Shown here: positions 44,524 through 56,040 of the stretch, one piece after another
How the letters are laid out: each line of letters begins with the position of its first letter
How positions within the stretch are numbered: position 1 is the first letter of the stretch
NCBI GenBank assembly: GCA_006176705.1
Contig: QRFJ01000084.1
Span: 868,001 to 932,000, forward strand
Source of the DNA: Cocos nucifera
Taxonomy: Eukaryota > Streptophyta > Magnoliopsida > Arecales > Arecaceae
Length of the DNA: 64,000 nucleotides
Direction: 5' to 3'
Made by a program: the position numbers and the translations under genes
The notes under the pieces: generated by a model
Databases searched by the model: none
What the model was told of the DNA's origin: nothing
What the model saw: only the letters and a program-made list of their open reading frames with translations

Positions 44524-45400
44524 TTGGTTATTGAAAATCTAGTTGGAATGACATCGAGTACCATCAAGGTGAACTTTGAAAAGTTCGATGGCAAGAAAAA
44601 CTTTAGTCTTTGCCAGCAAAGGATTAAGGATCTACTAGTGCATAATAGAATCTACAAGATCTTGACTCGAAAAAGATTGAAAAATATTTTTATTGAAGAG
44701 TGGGAGAAATTTGAAAAGATAGCCTTTAGCACGATTCTTATGTGCCTTGCTAATAAAGTTTTATCGAAAATCAATATGGAAACCACATCGAAGGAGCTTT
44801 GGCAGAAACCAGAGAACACATATATGGGCAAGAATATGACAAACAAGCTGTGGTTGAAGAAATAACTATATAGCTTACAAATGTTCGAAGGAGGAGATCT
44901 AGTTTTCCACATCCAGAAGTTCAATCAAGTGTGCTCAAATGTCATGAGCCTTGATGTGAAGATTGATGAGGAGGATAGAGCTCTCCTATTGTTGTATTCG
45001 TTGCCAGCAGCATATGATGGTCTCATTACTATTTTGGTGTATGAAAAGGAGATATTAAATTTTAAGAAAGTGGTTGAAGCTCTCAGATCTAATGAGCAGT
45101 GAGAGAGGATAGTTAAAGAAAATCCTAGTTCAGAGATGCTTTCTGTGAATGAGAGGCAAGGAAGGCCTAAGAAGAGGACTCGTGATAAATCTAAGGGCAG
45201 ATCAAAATCTCAAGGAAATTAAAAGGGTTTCAAATGCTATAAGTATCATCAACCTAATCATATTAGAAAAAATTATCCACTTTTAAAGAATGAACAGGGA
45301 AAGGATACTTCTAAGGATGGATTGACTAACAGGAGTGGTGCTCTATCATCTAAAGATAGTGAAGATGATATACTGGTAGTATCAGATAGAGTCATAGAGT
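44524..45400 (+). pseudogene. Gag of copia element J
   Basis: From ATG 44524 (or 44551, MTSSTIKVNFEKFDG) the frame gives a copia gag: FDGKKNFSLCQQRIKDLLVH, MCLANKVLSKI and TSKELWQKPE, interrupted by a TAA at 44863. It continues with FEGGDLVFHIQKFNQVCSN, DEEDRALLLLYSLPAAYDGL and FKKVVEALRSNEQ to 45102. A basic region and a zinc-knuckle relic CYKYHQPNHIRKNYP follow near 45235, in which the second and last cysteines of CX2CX4HX4C are tyrosines. The gag would therefore be both truncated and unable to bind RNA by its knuckle. Confidence 0.85.
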
Positions 45401-48400
45401 ATGATAGCCTCTGGATACTGGATTCAGCATGTTTTCACCATTACACTGCACATCGGATGTGGTTCTCATCATACAAGAGATTCGATGGAGAAAATATTAG
45501 TCTTGGAGATGATCACTGATGTAAAGTTGCTGATATTGGTACAGTCAGAATGAAGATGTATGATGATGTCATATAAACACTCAATGATGTGAAGCATGTA
45601 CCAAAACTGAAGAAGAACTTGATATCCCTGGTTTACTTACAAGGACAAAGGTATGCTTTCAATTATCAACCAGGCAGTGGGTGTTTGAAGATTTCCAAGG
45701 ATTCATTGGTGTGATGAAAGAAAGAAGACTGAGCAACAACCTATACAGTATGAAAGGCTCAGTAATTATAAATAGTGCAAAGGTGTTTGTAGCAGCACAG
45801 GAGGAACAGCTAATCTACAAGCTGTGGTACTATCGTATGGGTCACTTAAGTGATAGGGGGCTCACAGAGTTGAATAGAAGAGGTCTAATTCCAGCACTCA
45901 CAAAAAAAGAAGATGATCTATATGAGCCTTGTATCTATGGCAAACAGCACAGAATTACATTTGCTAGTAGTACGAAGTAGAGTGAAGCTATTTTGGAGCT
46001 AGTTCACTCGGATGTATGGGGACCGGCACCTGTTGCATCTCAAGGTAGAGCAAGATATTTCATCATCTTTATAGATGACTTCTTCAGGAAGGTATGGGTG
46101 TATCTGATAAAAAAAATTAGATATTTTTATCCAGTTTAAAATCTGAAGAGCTGAGGTGGAGAAGGAGACAGGATAGCCAAGGAAGTGTTTAAGATCTAAT
46201 AATTAAGGGGAATACACCAGCCTAGCATTCAGAAGATACTGTAAGAAAAATGGCATAAAACATCATTACATAATGAAGATGATCCCTTAGCAGAATGGTG
46301 TCGTAGAGAGGATTAATTGGACATTGATGGAGAAGGTCAGGAGCTTGAGGCTACAGGCATCACTACCCAAATCCTTTTGGGGTGATGCCCTTACTTATTC
46401 TTGTTTTCTTATTAATAGGTCTCTCCATAGAAAATTGAATGGAGGACTTTCAGAAACTATCTAGAGTGGGAAGAAGGTGGATCTAAACCATCTTAAGATG
46501 TTCGGCTGTCCTGCATATGCTTTGATAAAAGAAGCTAATAGGAGCAAGTTAGCCCCAAAGTCATAGAAGATGGTATTCATCGAATTTCCATAAGGTGTGA
46601 AGGATTTCTTGCTATGGGATTCACATTCCTAGAGTATCGTTAGGTGGAATGTGATATTTGATGAGAAGAGCATTATGTTGAAGCTAGAAAGTATAGATTA
46701 AGCTATTAAGACAACACAGGATAGCATAGGACAACTCTCAGATATAGGTGATTTGCCCTCAACATCAACCTCGGGTCATGTTCAGTTTGAGATAGAGTTG
46801 GGCAGGCATGGTGATGAATCTGTGCAGGTTCACCAAAGTGAGCAATCTATCCTGAAAGAGGTGCAGACATAGCCACCGTAGTAGACTTGTAAGATACTGT
46901 AAGAGGAGTGGCACTGCACAAGCTGAAGCGCACTGTTTACAAACCGGTAGGATATGACATTGATAAAACTATCTCTTATGCTCTCATCACTGCCAATGGA
47001 GATCTAAAGAACTTTGAGGCCATGGAAAGTTTGGATCGGAAATCATGGATGCAAGCTATGATGGAGGAGATGAAGTCTCTCAGGAAGAACCAAACATAGC
47101 AGCTGGTAGATCTATCAGATGATGCTCGATCCATTGGCTCTAAATGGGTTTTCACCAGAAAAGAAGCACCTACAGAGGAAGGTGGAGTAAGGTACAAGGC
47201 TAAACTGATAGCCAAAGAGTACTTACTGAGTGAAGGAATTGATTACTTTGAGGTCTTCTCTCCAGTTGTCAGACATACGTCCATTAGGATGATGTTGAGC
47301 ATAGTTGCTGCTCATGACCTGGAGCTGGAGCAAATGAACGTAAAGATAGCATTCATCTATGGGGATTTAGAGAACACATACATGGAGCAGCCAAAAGGCT
47401 TCAGAAAGTTTGGGTCAGAGGGAAAGGTCTGTTTATTGAAAAAATCGCTGTATGGATTGAAGTAGTCTCCTGGACAGTGGTACAAGCGATTTGATACATA
47501 TGTGAGAAGTATTGGTCTTTCTAGGTGTGATCATGACCCATGTGTATATGTAAGATCTTTGGAAGATGAATCTTGGTTATTCTTATTCTTGTATATAGAT
47601 GACATGCTGGTAGCATGTAAGAGCAAGGAGGTTGTGTAGGAGTTGAAAGAAGCTTTGTCTCAGGAGTTTAAGATAAAGGACTTGAGGCCTACGAAGAAGA
47701 TCCTAGGTATGAAATTTATCAGAGATAGAACCAAAAGACTGCTACATCTATCTTAGGAAGGATATATCAAGAAAGTCTTAAAGAGATTTGCAATGAAGAA
47801 GGCTAAACCGGCAGAGTTGCCACTTACCGGGCATGTTAGACTCTCTAAGACCATGTCACCTTAGACTGAGATGGAGGTTCAGGAGATGGAAAATATTTCA
47901 TATGCTTCTAGTGTGGGAAGCATTATGTACTCTATGGTATGCTACAGGCTAGACTTAGCCCATGTAGTGAGTCAGGTGAGCAGATTTATGGCTCAACCTA
48001 GTAGAAAGTACTGAAGGGTATCTTCAGATACTTGGCAGGTTTAGTTGGGATTGGCATCTACTATGGTCAGCAGGAAGGGTTGAAGAGCATCCTAACATAT
48101 CCAAGGAGGCTCGAGGGCTAATAGAGGGATTTATGGATGCAGATTTTGGTGGAGATGTGGACACTCGGCGTTCCATGATAGATTTTATTTTCAGCCATAT
48201 GAAGGTCCAATCTTATGAAGATCATGCTTGCAGCCAATTACAACCTTATCTACTATCGAAGTAGAGTACATTAGTATCACGAAGGCAACGAAGGAAGCTC
48301 TATGGCTGAAGGACTTGGTGCTGGAGATGGGATTCCCATAGGATGCAGTTTGGATGCATTGTGATAGCCAGAGTGCTTTGTTGCTCGTACAAAACTCTGT

Positions 48401-48490
48401 ATATCATGCAAGGACCAAGCACATTGATATCAAATGCCACCAAATTAAAGAGCTAATGGAGGATGGTGAAGTGGAGCTGGTGAAGGTTTA
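45401..48490 (+). pseudogene. Pol of copia element J: protease, integrase, RT, RNase H
   Basis: Plus strand, in copia order. Protease WILDSACFHHYTAH (45412). GAG-pre-integrase LWYYRMGHLSDRGL (45826). Integrase LVHSDVWGPAPVASQGRARY and FIDDFFRKVWVYL (45999-46110), broken by a frameshift in an AAAAAA run, then SFWGDALTYSCFLINRS and HLKMFGCPAYALIKEA. RT starts WMQAMMEEMKSL, with GSKWVFTRKEAP, ELEQMNVKIAF and LYIDDMLVACKS (YIDD at 47592-47603). RNase H ends with MHCDSQSALLLVQNS and HARTKHIDIKCH (48355-48445). Many stops are TAG where Gln or Trp is expected, as in YGLK*SP and ETI*SGKK. Inactive. Confidence 0.9.
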
Positions 48491-48609
48491 ATTCAGCTAA
48501 TGTGCTTACAAAGGTACTTCCATAAAATAGTTTTCATAATTGTATGGTACTGATGGAGCTGATGGATAGAGCTGAGTTCACAAGAAGTTGGGAGCACCAA
48601 GTTGGAGAT

Positions 48610-49400
48610 TATGAGCTTAAGTATGGTACTTTCAAGCCTTGAAAGCAAGTGGAGAGAGAGCAAAAAGTGAATGAAACCAACCATCAAAAAGCTTCAACCA
48701 ATGCTTTAGTCGAGCCAGCTCGAATCTTGAGAGAGTCAGCTCGAGCAAAAGTCTAGAAAGTGTATCAAGCTGACACACTGAAAGAGTAGACTCGATTCCT
48801 GTCAGAGCCAATCCGAGTAGAAGTCGAGCTGACTCGGATCCTGAGATAGTCGGCTCGAGCAATAGAGCAAAGAGCGGTGATTCGGGCTCTCACAGGAGAC
48901 ATCATAGTTCAGCCGGCCCGACTAGTGACCTAGCCGGCTCGAACGGAGAATAGAACAGTATGTGGGTTCTGTTCTAGCCTGGGATTGAATTTAATCTTAG
49001 AAACTTAAGACCTTAGTTTGTGAGGTCCTAAGGGGCTAACCTATGGATTGGACTAGGAATTAGTCTAATGGATGTGTGCATGTGAGACATGGATGTATAT
49101 GGACTTGGGGAGTGCATCACATTAGGTTAGCTAGGAGAGTCTTTTGGGTTGGGTCAATTTAACTAGGTATATATACTCTATATTGAGTTTATAAATTAAC
49201 ACGAATAAAATACAAGTCCTTTTCTTCTTGAAAATTTTCTCTTCCTCTCTTGTTTTCCTTCTCTTCTCCTTACCCTAGGATTTTTTAGGATTTGATAGGA
49301 TGGCCATCTATTTTCTCAGATCCTTATTGTTGTTTTCGCAATCATCAAGTAGCAAGGATAGATCCTAACAGAGCGATATCAGGAGGATTGGGATCTAACA
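48610..49400 (+). repeat. 3' LTR of copia element J
   Basis: It starts TATGAGCTTAAGTATGG (the terminal TG has become TA) after the polypurine sequence CCAAGTTGGAGAT and ends GGGATCTAACA. TATATATA at 49168-49175. AATAAA at 49204-49209 is a candidate polyadenylation signal that the 5' LTR lacks (AATGAA). Confidence 0.85.
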
Positions 49401-51614
49401 TTTTAACTATTTGTATTACCTCTCAATATGATACATCTATTGAAATTGTACAGGAACCCCTAGCATTATCTGATTTGGAAGATAAATTGCCAAATGCACC
49501 ATGACATCAAAGAAAGCAGGTGAAAAAATCATTTCAAGCTTGCAAAGGATTAATATAATTTCTTTTTCTAATTTTTGTACTTCTTCCATATTAAGTGTCT
49601 TGGAACATAAGCACTGAAAAAAATCTTTCAACTCTACTAGTGCAATACAGACATCCTTTCACAAGCATCTATGAATGTCAATAGGAAGTATCCTTTGAAG
49701 AATAACATGACAATCATAATTTTTTAAACCAATGACTTTTTCTTCATTCATATTCACATATCGAGAGATATTTGAAGCATATCTATCTAGAAACTTCACT
49801 GACTTAAAAAACTCACACAATATCTGCTTATCATTTTTAGTTAAAGTGTAATAAGCATGTGGAATAATATATGAGCCATCACTTCTCTGCATTAAGTGTA
49901 ATTCCTTCCTTATGCCCATATCCTTCAAATCTTACCTTGCCTTCAAAGTGTCTTTTGTTTTTCCATCAATATTCAATAGTGTACCTAAAATATTATCACA
50001 AATATTCTTCTCTATGTGTATAACATCCAAGTTATGTCTCAATTTCAATTTTCTCCAATATGGCAACTCAAAAAGAATGTTTTGTTTTGCCCAATTCAAC
50101 TCTATCAGGGAACATTTTTTTTCTACTATTAGGATGCTTTCCATATTGCATATTTTTTAAGCTTGCCAATTGTTGCAATACATCATTCCTTGTAACTCTT
50201 ATGGTGGCATTCGATGCTCAATCTTTCCATCAAACTTTTTACTTTTCTGCCAGTTATGATCATGTGGCAAGTATCGTCGATGCCCCATGTAATAAATTTT
50301 GTACTACATTACCATATACTGGAAAATCATTTATAGTCCATAATAGGGCAGCATGCAATTGAAAATTTGATCCACTGCAAGCATCATATGTCTACACACT
50401 AGTTTTCCATAAGTCATTTAATTCATCTATCAAAGGTTGCATATATATATCGATATCTTTTCTAGATGCTTGGGGCTGGGCCTGGAATAAGCAATGACAT
50501 CATGAAAAATTGCTCCTTCATACATTTCCAAGGGGGCAAGTTGTATGGCACCAAAATAACTGGCCACATGCAGTATGATGTACTCATATTATCAAATGGA
50601 TTAAAACTATCAATAGTGAGACCAAGTCTAATATTATGAGGATCTACAACAAATCATGAAAAATCATTATCAAATGCTTTCTATGTTTCTAAATTAGCTG
50701 GATGTCTCAACACCTTTCCATCATCTAAATGCTTGTCCTTATGCCATCGGATCTCTAAGGCAGTTTTTTTTTGACATAAAAAGGCGTTGCGACCTTAATT
50801 TTAATGAAAAGTAATGCAACATCTTATGCGGTACTTTCTTGCCCTTACCATCATTGATTTTCCATCTAGATGTATGACAAATAGGACACTCTTCATAATT
50901 TTCGAACTCCTTCCAAAATAATGCACAATCATACTTGCATGCATGAATAGCTAGATATCCTAAACCCAATCCATGCAACATATTTCTTGCCTCGTAGTGG
51001 GACTTAGGAAGTGTCTCCCCTTCTGACAATGCTTCTTTCAATAATTCTAGCAACATGTCAAATGATTTGTTGCTCTATTTATTATAAACTTTCAAATGGA
51101 GCAACTTCACCAAAAATGATAAAGTAGAAAACTTTGAACAATGTAGATATAATTCTCTTTCAGCATTTCTCAAAAGTTTAGCAAATGTATCCTGTGAACC
51201 ATTATTTACATTAAGGTCAGACATACCATTATCATGACCCATGTGATAATTATTCATGAAATTTTCAAAGTCATCCAGCATTTCATGGACTCCATCATCC
51301 CCCTCCATGTCATTGCATCCCATTCTATCATTATCCAGATCATGATCATAAAAAGTTTCATATGCCCTAGAAATTTTAAAGGTTGAATACTCTCCATGAA
51401 ATATCCACCTTGTATAATCTATATCAATACATCGAATTAGCAAATGATTATGAACCGCATCTTGACTCTTAATATACAGGTTCAAACAATCAATACATGG
51501 ACTTCTAATCTCACACTCTTTACCCATATGATTAGCTATGAATTTCATTAAGGCTTGAACTCTCTTAACATATTGTTTAGTCTACTTTTGTACAATCATC
51601 CAACTCTTATCCAT
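49401..51614 (-). pseudogene. TNPD-type transposase of element C, N-terminal and catalytic part
   Basis: Minus strand. The start is ATG 51612-51614, MDKSWM, the usual TNPD beginning, with a stop ten codons in. The Transposase-associated domain (to about 51380) has CIDCLNLYIKSQDAVHNHLL and YTRWIFHGE. Transposase_21 follows: YEECPICHTSRWKI (about 50910), WHKDKHLDDGKVLRHPA, RLGLTIDSFNPFDNMSTSYC, WPVILVPYNLPPWKCMKEQF and LLIPGPAPS (about 50740-50480). Its end, LRHNLDVIHIEKNICDNILG, is at about 50045-49990. DUF4218 starts with KNYDCHVILQRILP and includes EVQKLEKEIILILCKLEMIF (49631-49437). Scattered stops and the copia at 49400 inactivate it. The enzyme normally cleaves CACTA termini. Confidence 0.85.
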
Positions 51615-53580
51615 CATGTAAAGATACGTAATACATGAGATAAAATGTACACCTGAGTTCTCAAAAACAATCTCTTCGATTTTTGTATCCATTCCAACCT
51701 GAGAAAAAAATCAGCCATATAACAATGAGCTTTGCAAGTGGAAAATTATATATAACAATGATTGGTGCTGAAACATACCTTAGTTTTAATCAATGCTACC
51801 ACTTTTTGCAAACAAAATCACCATTTGTTAAGGTAGGAGAAACGTGAAAAAAAAAATGTAGAAAAAATGTGAAAAAAAAGTGATAACAACATCTTTTTCT
51901 TGTGAATATTCTACGAAGCATACGGGGCTAATAATTAGCTAACATGACAAAAGGAGTAATTAGATAATAGAAGGGCTATATGACAAATTTATGGTTGTAG
52001 TGTTAATGCATTTATAGATTTCATTATGTATCCTAGGTATCATGAAATCCATGTATACCGACTAAAACCACATATTTTGGAGAAAAAAGTTAATTTGGAA
52101 ACAAAATAAAACAGGACCTAGATAGAAGTAAACCATTTAAGCATCTTGTTTCCTTATGTAGGCCCAAAAAACTGAAAATGTTAGTGGAAAAAGATTTCTG
52201 TTTTTGATGATATTGCGCACTATGCTATCCATATGATGAGAGTTTAGAATAGCAACAAGATTTAAGCTCCAATCACTATCTATAGGCTAATTAAGTTCAA
52301 GTCATTTTTGGGCCAGAACTGACCACTCAACAACAAGGATTGCCCCTAAAGAACGTATTGATGTGAGGAAGATGTACAGGGACCCAGGTGAAGATAACAT
52401 GATGGTGGTTTAGGTGGATCTTCTTGTAGCATATCATGTTAGCCTAAGCTTATAGAGGCAAGAGCTGGAAAGCCTGCATAAACTCCTCCCAGCCTCACTT
52501 GAGATCTTAGGTAACAAGGCAACAACCAGAGTCGACCTTCTAGCATATTACAAAACTTGTAGTTGCTGCTAACAAATACCTAATTGCTAAAAGTTAAGCA
52601 GGCTCAGTAGCCAAATCATCTTGCTAATCCATGAATGCAGTGCATTCAGATTTGCTTGAACATTTAATATGCAATACCAGAATGACAGCTGAAGGAATTC
52701 CTTGCTATATAGATGAAGGATACAAGTCCAAGGGGATGCAAACCACCCATAAAAATACATAAAAGATTTTCATAGTAAAGGGCATAAATGCATGTATGAG
52801 TCCATATGTGCATACAAGCAATGGATTGCAAGCATGGATTTCCGAATTGACACCATCCAACATCCCAAGAATAATTTACTTCATACACAACCCCATTTCA
52901 TCACTTACCAACTCCCAGTAGAAAACAACCACGACCAGCATTACAACAGCAATCTAGAACTACAGGCCTTGCTTAACTTCAAAATCATCTATTAAGTTAT
53001 CACCTAGAGAAGGCTCACCACCTCTTTAATGCCGGACCTGATGCATCCAGCTGCACCTTGATCCCCACATTCATAACCCAAAATTGGAAACTGTCGACCA
53101 ATTGCAAATATAAATCACCATGCACATTCATATACTGGAGAGATGTTTGGCTACAAGGCACAAGAATTACAACCATATCATCAGGACATGGCCATTGACT
53201 AAAGAGGAACAGATTGGTATTGTAACTTTGAAGGATAGCACAATATAAACAAGATAGCAAAAACTAAGATTCAAAAGCTGAAAATGAGCCTCAAATGCTG
53301 CAGCTCAATTCCTGAAATGATCGATCATCCCTCATTCTGAAGTTTCAACATGATCATCATGTTATGCATGCTAAATTAACCTAAGCACAAACATCAACAT
53401 AATCTTTTGGAAGTTGCAGCAACACATGTTCAATAACCTCAATCACTCCTCATGATTTTAAATATATTCCTTAGTAGACCAGAACAACAACTTAACCACA
53501 AGTGATTTTGAGTATATAACTTAATTGGTAAATTGGTGCAACATCTTATTCATACATTCTCTATTCAAAACTAAACATCT
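51615..53580. other. Sequence upstream of the TNPD gene of element C, no recognised gene
   Basis: AT-rich at 51700-52000, then mixed composition. Small open frames (52664-52888 minus, 53015-53260 minus, 52792-52995 plus) have no motif I recognise. In a CACTA element this would be the promoter and leader side of the transposase. The subterminal TTTGGTCGC-type repeats expected at this end were not found. Confidence 0.45.
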
Positions 53581-53589
53581 TAGCATTTC

Positions 53590-53935
53590 GTAACCGTTGC
53601 CGTAGCCCAAAAAATCGTTGCCATAAGCTATGGCAGTGATTTTCTAACTGCTGCTACTGCAGCCATTGCCGTAGCTCTATGACAGTAGTTGTTTGAACCG
53701 CTGCCATAAATAGCCTATTGCAGTGGTTTATAAACCACAGTAATAGATCAACCTATGGCAGTGGTTATCTATAACAGTAGTTGCATAACCGCTACCATAG
53801 GTAATCTATAGCAATGATTTCTTAACCACTGTCATAGATCTAATACAATGATTGGTACCATTTACACCAGGAACCTATGGTAGTGGTTGGCACGAATATG
53901 GCAGTGGTTATAAAACCACTACCGTAGATCTTATA
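53590..53935 (-). repeat. Left subterminal repeats of element D2
   Basis: About twelve motifs of the CTATGGCAGTGGTTA / TAACCGCTGCCATAG type in both orientations, for example 53600-53625, 53700-53720 and 53755-53800. Same family as 2672-3023. Confidence 0.8.
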
Positions 53936-54096
53936 TAATTAAAAAAATTAAAATTTTTATTTTTTTATATATTTTATCTAATAAATATAGATATATAATA
54001 TAAGAAAATATAATAAACATAATAATTATTCTAAAATACTAAAATTTTATTATCAAATAAAATTTATTATAATATTTTTTTAAAAAATAAAATACA

Positions 54097-54985
54097 TCAA
54101 AAGTCTCCTAAATCTACATCATCATCGTCGTCACTGGGAGCTGGAGCCAGAGCCGAAGCTGGAACTGGTGCTGGAGCCGAAGCCGGAGCTGGAGTTGGAA
54201 TTGGAATGCGGGCCAACATATCCTCAAAGCTCGTGACTCTAAAACGTACGTTGAGCGTCGACATCATATCTCTCATGATGCCCTCCAGATGAGATGCACA
54301 CTCCTTAGCCTGATCTGTCCGCATCGTAGCATAATCTGCCCGTGCCAACGCCTCCTCAAGCTCCTCCCGACTGACGACATCGAAAATCTATGAGGAGATG
54401 CTTGCCTCGGATTAGTAGCTCATCGGTATGTGTCCGAGCCTGCATCGGATCCTCCCAAAGTGCTCAGGCTCTAAGACCTGAGATAAATGGTTATGAGGCC
54501 CAGAGGTATCCGGACCCTCGCTCGTGAGTATATCTAACTGATCCTTTAAATATAAATTAAAATAAAATTTTATAAAAAAATACTATAATACCTATCATAT
54601 ATACTAATATATTTAATACTTACAAAACTATGCCCGATCACGGCATTCATCGGCTTGCCCGTCTTGTTCGTGCGGCTAGATCGAAAGATCTTGCTACGAC
54701 TGGGCATCACTCCATCTCTCATCAACTATAACAAAGAATAAATTTATCAGAAAGATGATAAAAAATATGAATTTAATTTATCTAGTAAGATTTAGAATTA
54801 ATTACCTCTTTATGCATACAATTGACCATAGACTCACGGTCTAAAGTGTGCGTATACTCCTAGGCTGCATGATTCTCCCGATTCTGATGGAAGATAGTCT
54901 AACAAGTATTTAAATAAGTAAAAAATAATTAAAAAATATTTAAATAAAACTTTAAGTGTATTAAAAAATTTAAAAGTTAGAAAGT
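54097..54985 (-). pseudogene. TNPA-like gene relic of D2 (Transposase_24 C-terminal half)
   Basis: Minus strand. An exon at about 54900-54805 contains EYTHTLDRESMVN, equivalent to YTHTLGRESM in D1. The next (about 54730-54620) carries LMRDGVMPSRSKIFRSSRTN and KTGKPMNAVIG. The last (54348-54097) reads MARADYATMRTDQAKECASH, then a Pro/Ala linker and the acidic end DDDDDVDLGDF. The order and the acidic C-terminus are the same as in D1. The N-terminal half of TNPA is missing. The first two exons carry stops, while the last exon is open. Confidence 0.65.
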
Positions 54986-55369
54986 TTACCTCAAACTCCT
55001 GGCTCCTCCATATATCATTCGATCAATCACAGGATCAGACATGGACGTAGATGCACCATCATTGTGTTCAACAAATAAAAAAATATAATGAACTATTTGT
55101 TCCACTCCCCCTTCAGGTTGATCACCTCCTTGCGGTCTGCCCTTACCATGTTGATCCCAATAAATTTTATAACCGGCTTTAAAGCCATAAATAGTGAGAT
55201 GATCATTGACATCTTGATGAGGTAGCCACGGCTCATCCATACACTTTTTACAAGGACATTGGATAAGTCCATGGTCCCCAAATTTCTCTATAGCATAATC
55301 AAGAAATTTTTGAAGTCTAGCCTTATATTCTGATGAGAGCCTATTAAACTTCATCCACCCCTTATCCAT
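54986..55369 (-). pseudogene. Transposase-associated domain (start of TNPD) of D2, fused by deletion to TNPA
   Basis: Minus strand from ATG 55369: MDKGWMKFNRLSSEYKARLQ, then FGDHGLIQCPCKKCMDEPWL with the CPCKKC zinc-binding motif, and HLTIYGFKAGYKIYWDQHGK. This is a full Transposase-associated domain, the N-terminus of CACTA TNPD proteins, open for 127 codons. Instead of continuing into Transposase_21, the sequence at about 55010-54990 passes into AGGAGTTTGAGGTAAAC. D1 has the corresponding sequence at about 1557-1580 in its TNPA gene, so Transposase_21, DUF4218 and DUF4216 have been deleted. The small domain alone might bind DNA but cannot transpose. Confidence 0.75.
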
Positions 55370-56040
55370 TTTAAAAATGATGATACTGCAAGTAAATTTT
55401 GTGTGAAACTCAGATTAAATATCATTTTCAGATATGCAATAAATGCATCCTATCACCAACTAATAGGTAAAGATTGGTCCTATCCCATTCAAAAATTACA
55501 TTAATTCTATAGGTTCATTATAGTAATCAAATGATATGCAACAGGGATCGAATAAAATTTTGGCAGCATTTTTTCTTAGTTCTTTCGTGTAGGAAGAACA
55601 AAAGAAAAATACTGTCCAAAATTTCATTCAGAATTCTTAGCATACCATTTGATTACTACAATTACCTATATAATTATCTATAATTTTCAAACTATCCATA
55701 TTGGACAATCAATTGATTATTATACATAATTCTCTAATCCGTATAATTACAAATGATTGTACGGATGTCGGAGATTATGTACGCTAATCAATTGATGGGT
55801 CTTTTATTATGCAATGTAATAAACAAAAGCAACAAGATATAAACATTCAGAAAATATTATGTAATAAATTCTACAACATGAATTACATTCATAAATAATT
55901 AAGGATGAGCAACAGTTGTAGATCCGATCTCTTGCTCGAATCTTGGTGTTAATCCAGAAATCTGAAAGTAGAATAAAGTAGATGATGGTGGCACCTTAGG
56001 GCTTAAAGTTGGAATCTTAGAAAGACATATCAAATTCTAT
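55370..56040 (-). other. Leader region of D2
   Basis: Upstream of the TNPD start. AT-rich; 55650-55930 is shared with D1. The short string AGTAATCAAATGATATGC appears twice, as an inverted pair near 55530 and 55645. No gene. Confidence 0.55.

Larger units (their letters stand above)
43620..49400 (+). mobile_element. Ty1/copia element J, complete, nested in the transposase gene of element C
   Basis: Two LTRs of equal length, 791 bp, flank gag-protease-integrase-RT-RNase H on the plus strand. The flanks GTTTA (43615-43619) and TTTTA (49401-49405) differ at one base and are the likely 5-bp target duplication. The insertion splits DUF4218 of the CACTA transposase between VQFQ*MYHIER on the upstream side and FRDLKGYV on the downstream side. 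By eye the two LTRs differ at roughly 10-18% of positions depending on the segment, so the insertion is old. Stops throughout pol make it inactive. Confidence 0.9.
28550..53580 (-). mobile_element. Large CACTA element C carrying TNPD and TNPA, disrupted by nested elements
   Basis: The left terminus at 28550 reads CACTACAACAAATAATGC with the possible target triplet AAT before it. Subterminal repeats follow, and minus-strand TNPA (40303-42092) and TNPD (42176-51614) genes have the domain set of plant CACTA transposons. Element B (29503-37425) and copia J (43620-49400) are nested inside. No matching right terminus (TTGTTGTAGTG type) was found. The 53580 boundary is only where element D2 begins, so the true right end may be lost, lie beyond D2, or be outside the window. 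Confidence 0.7.
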
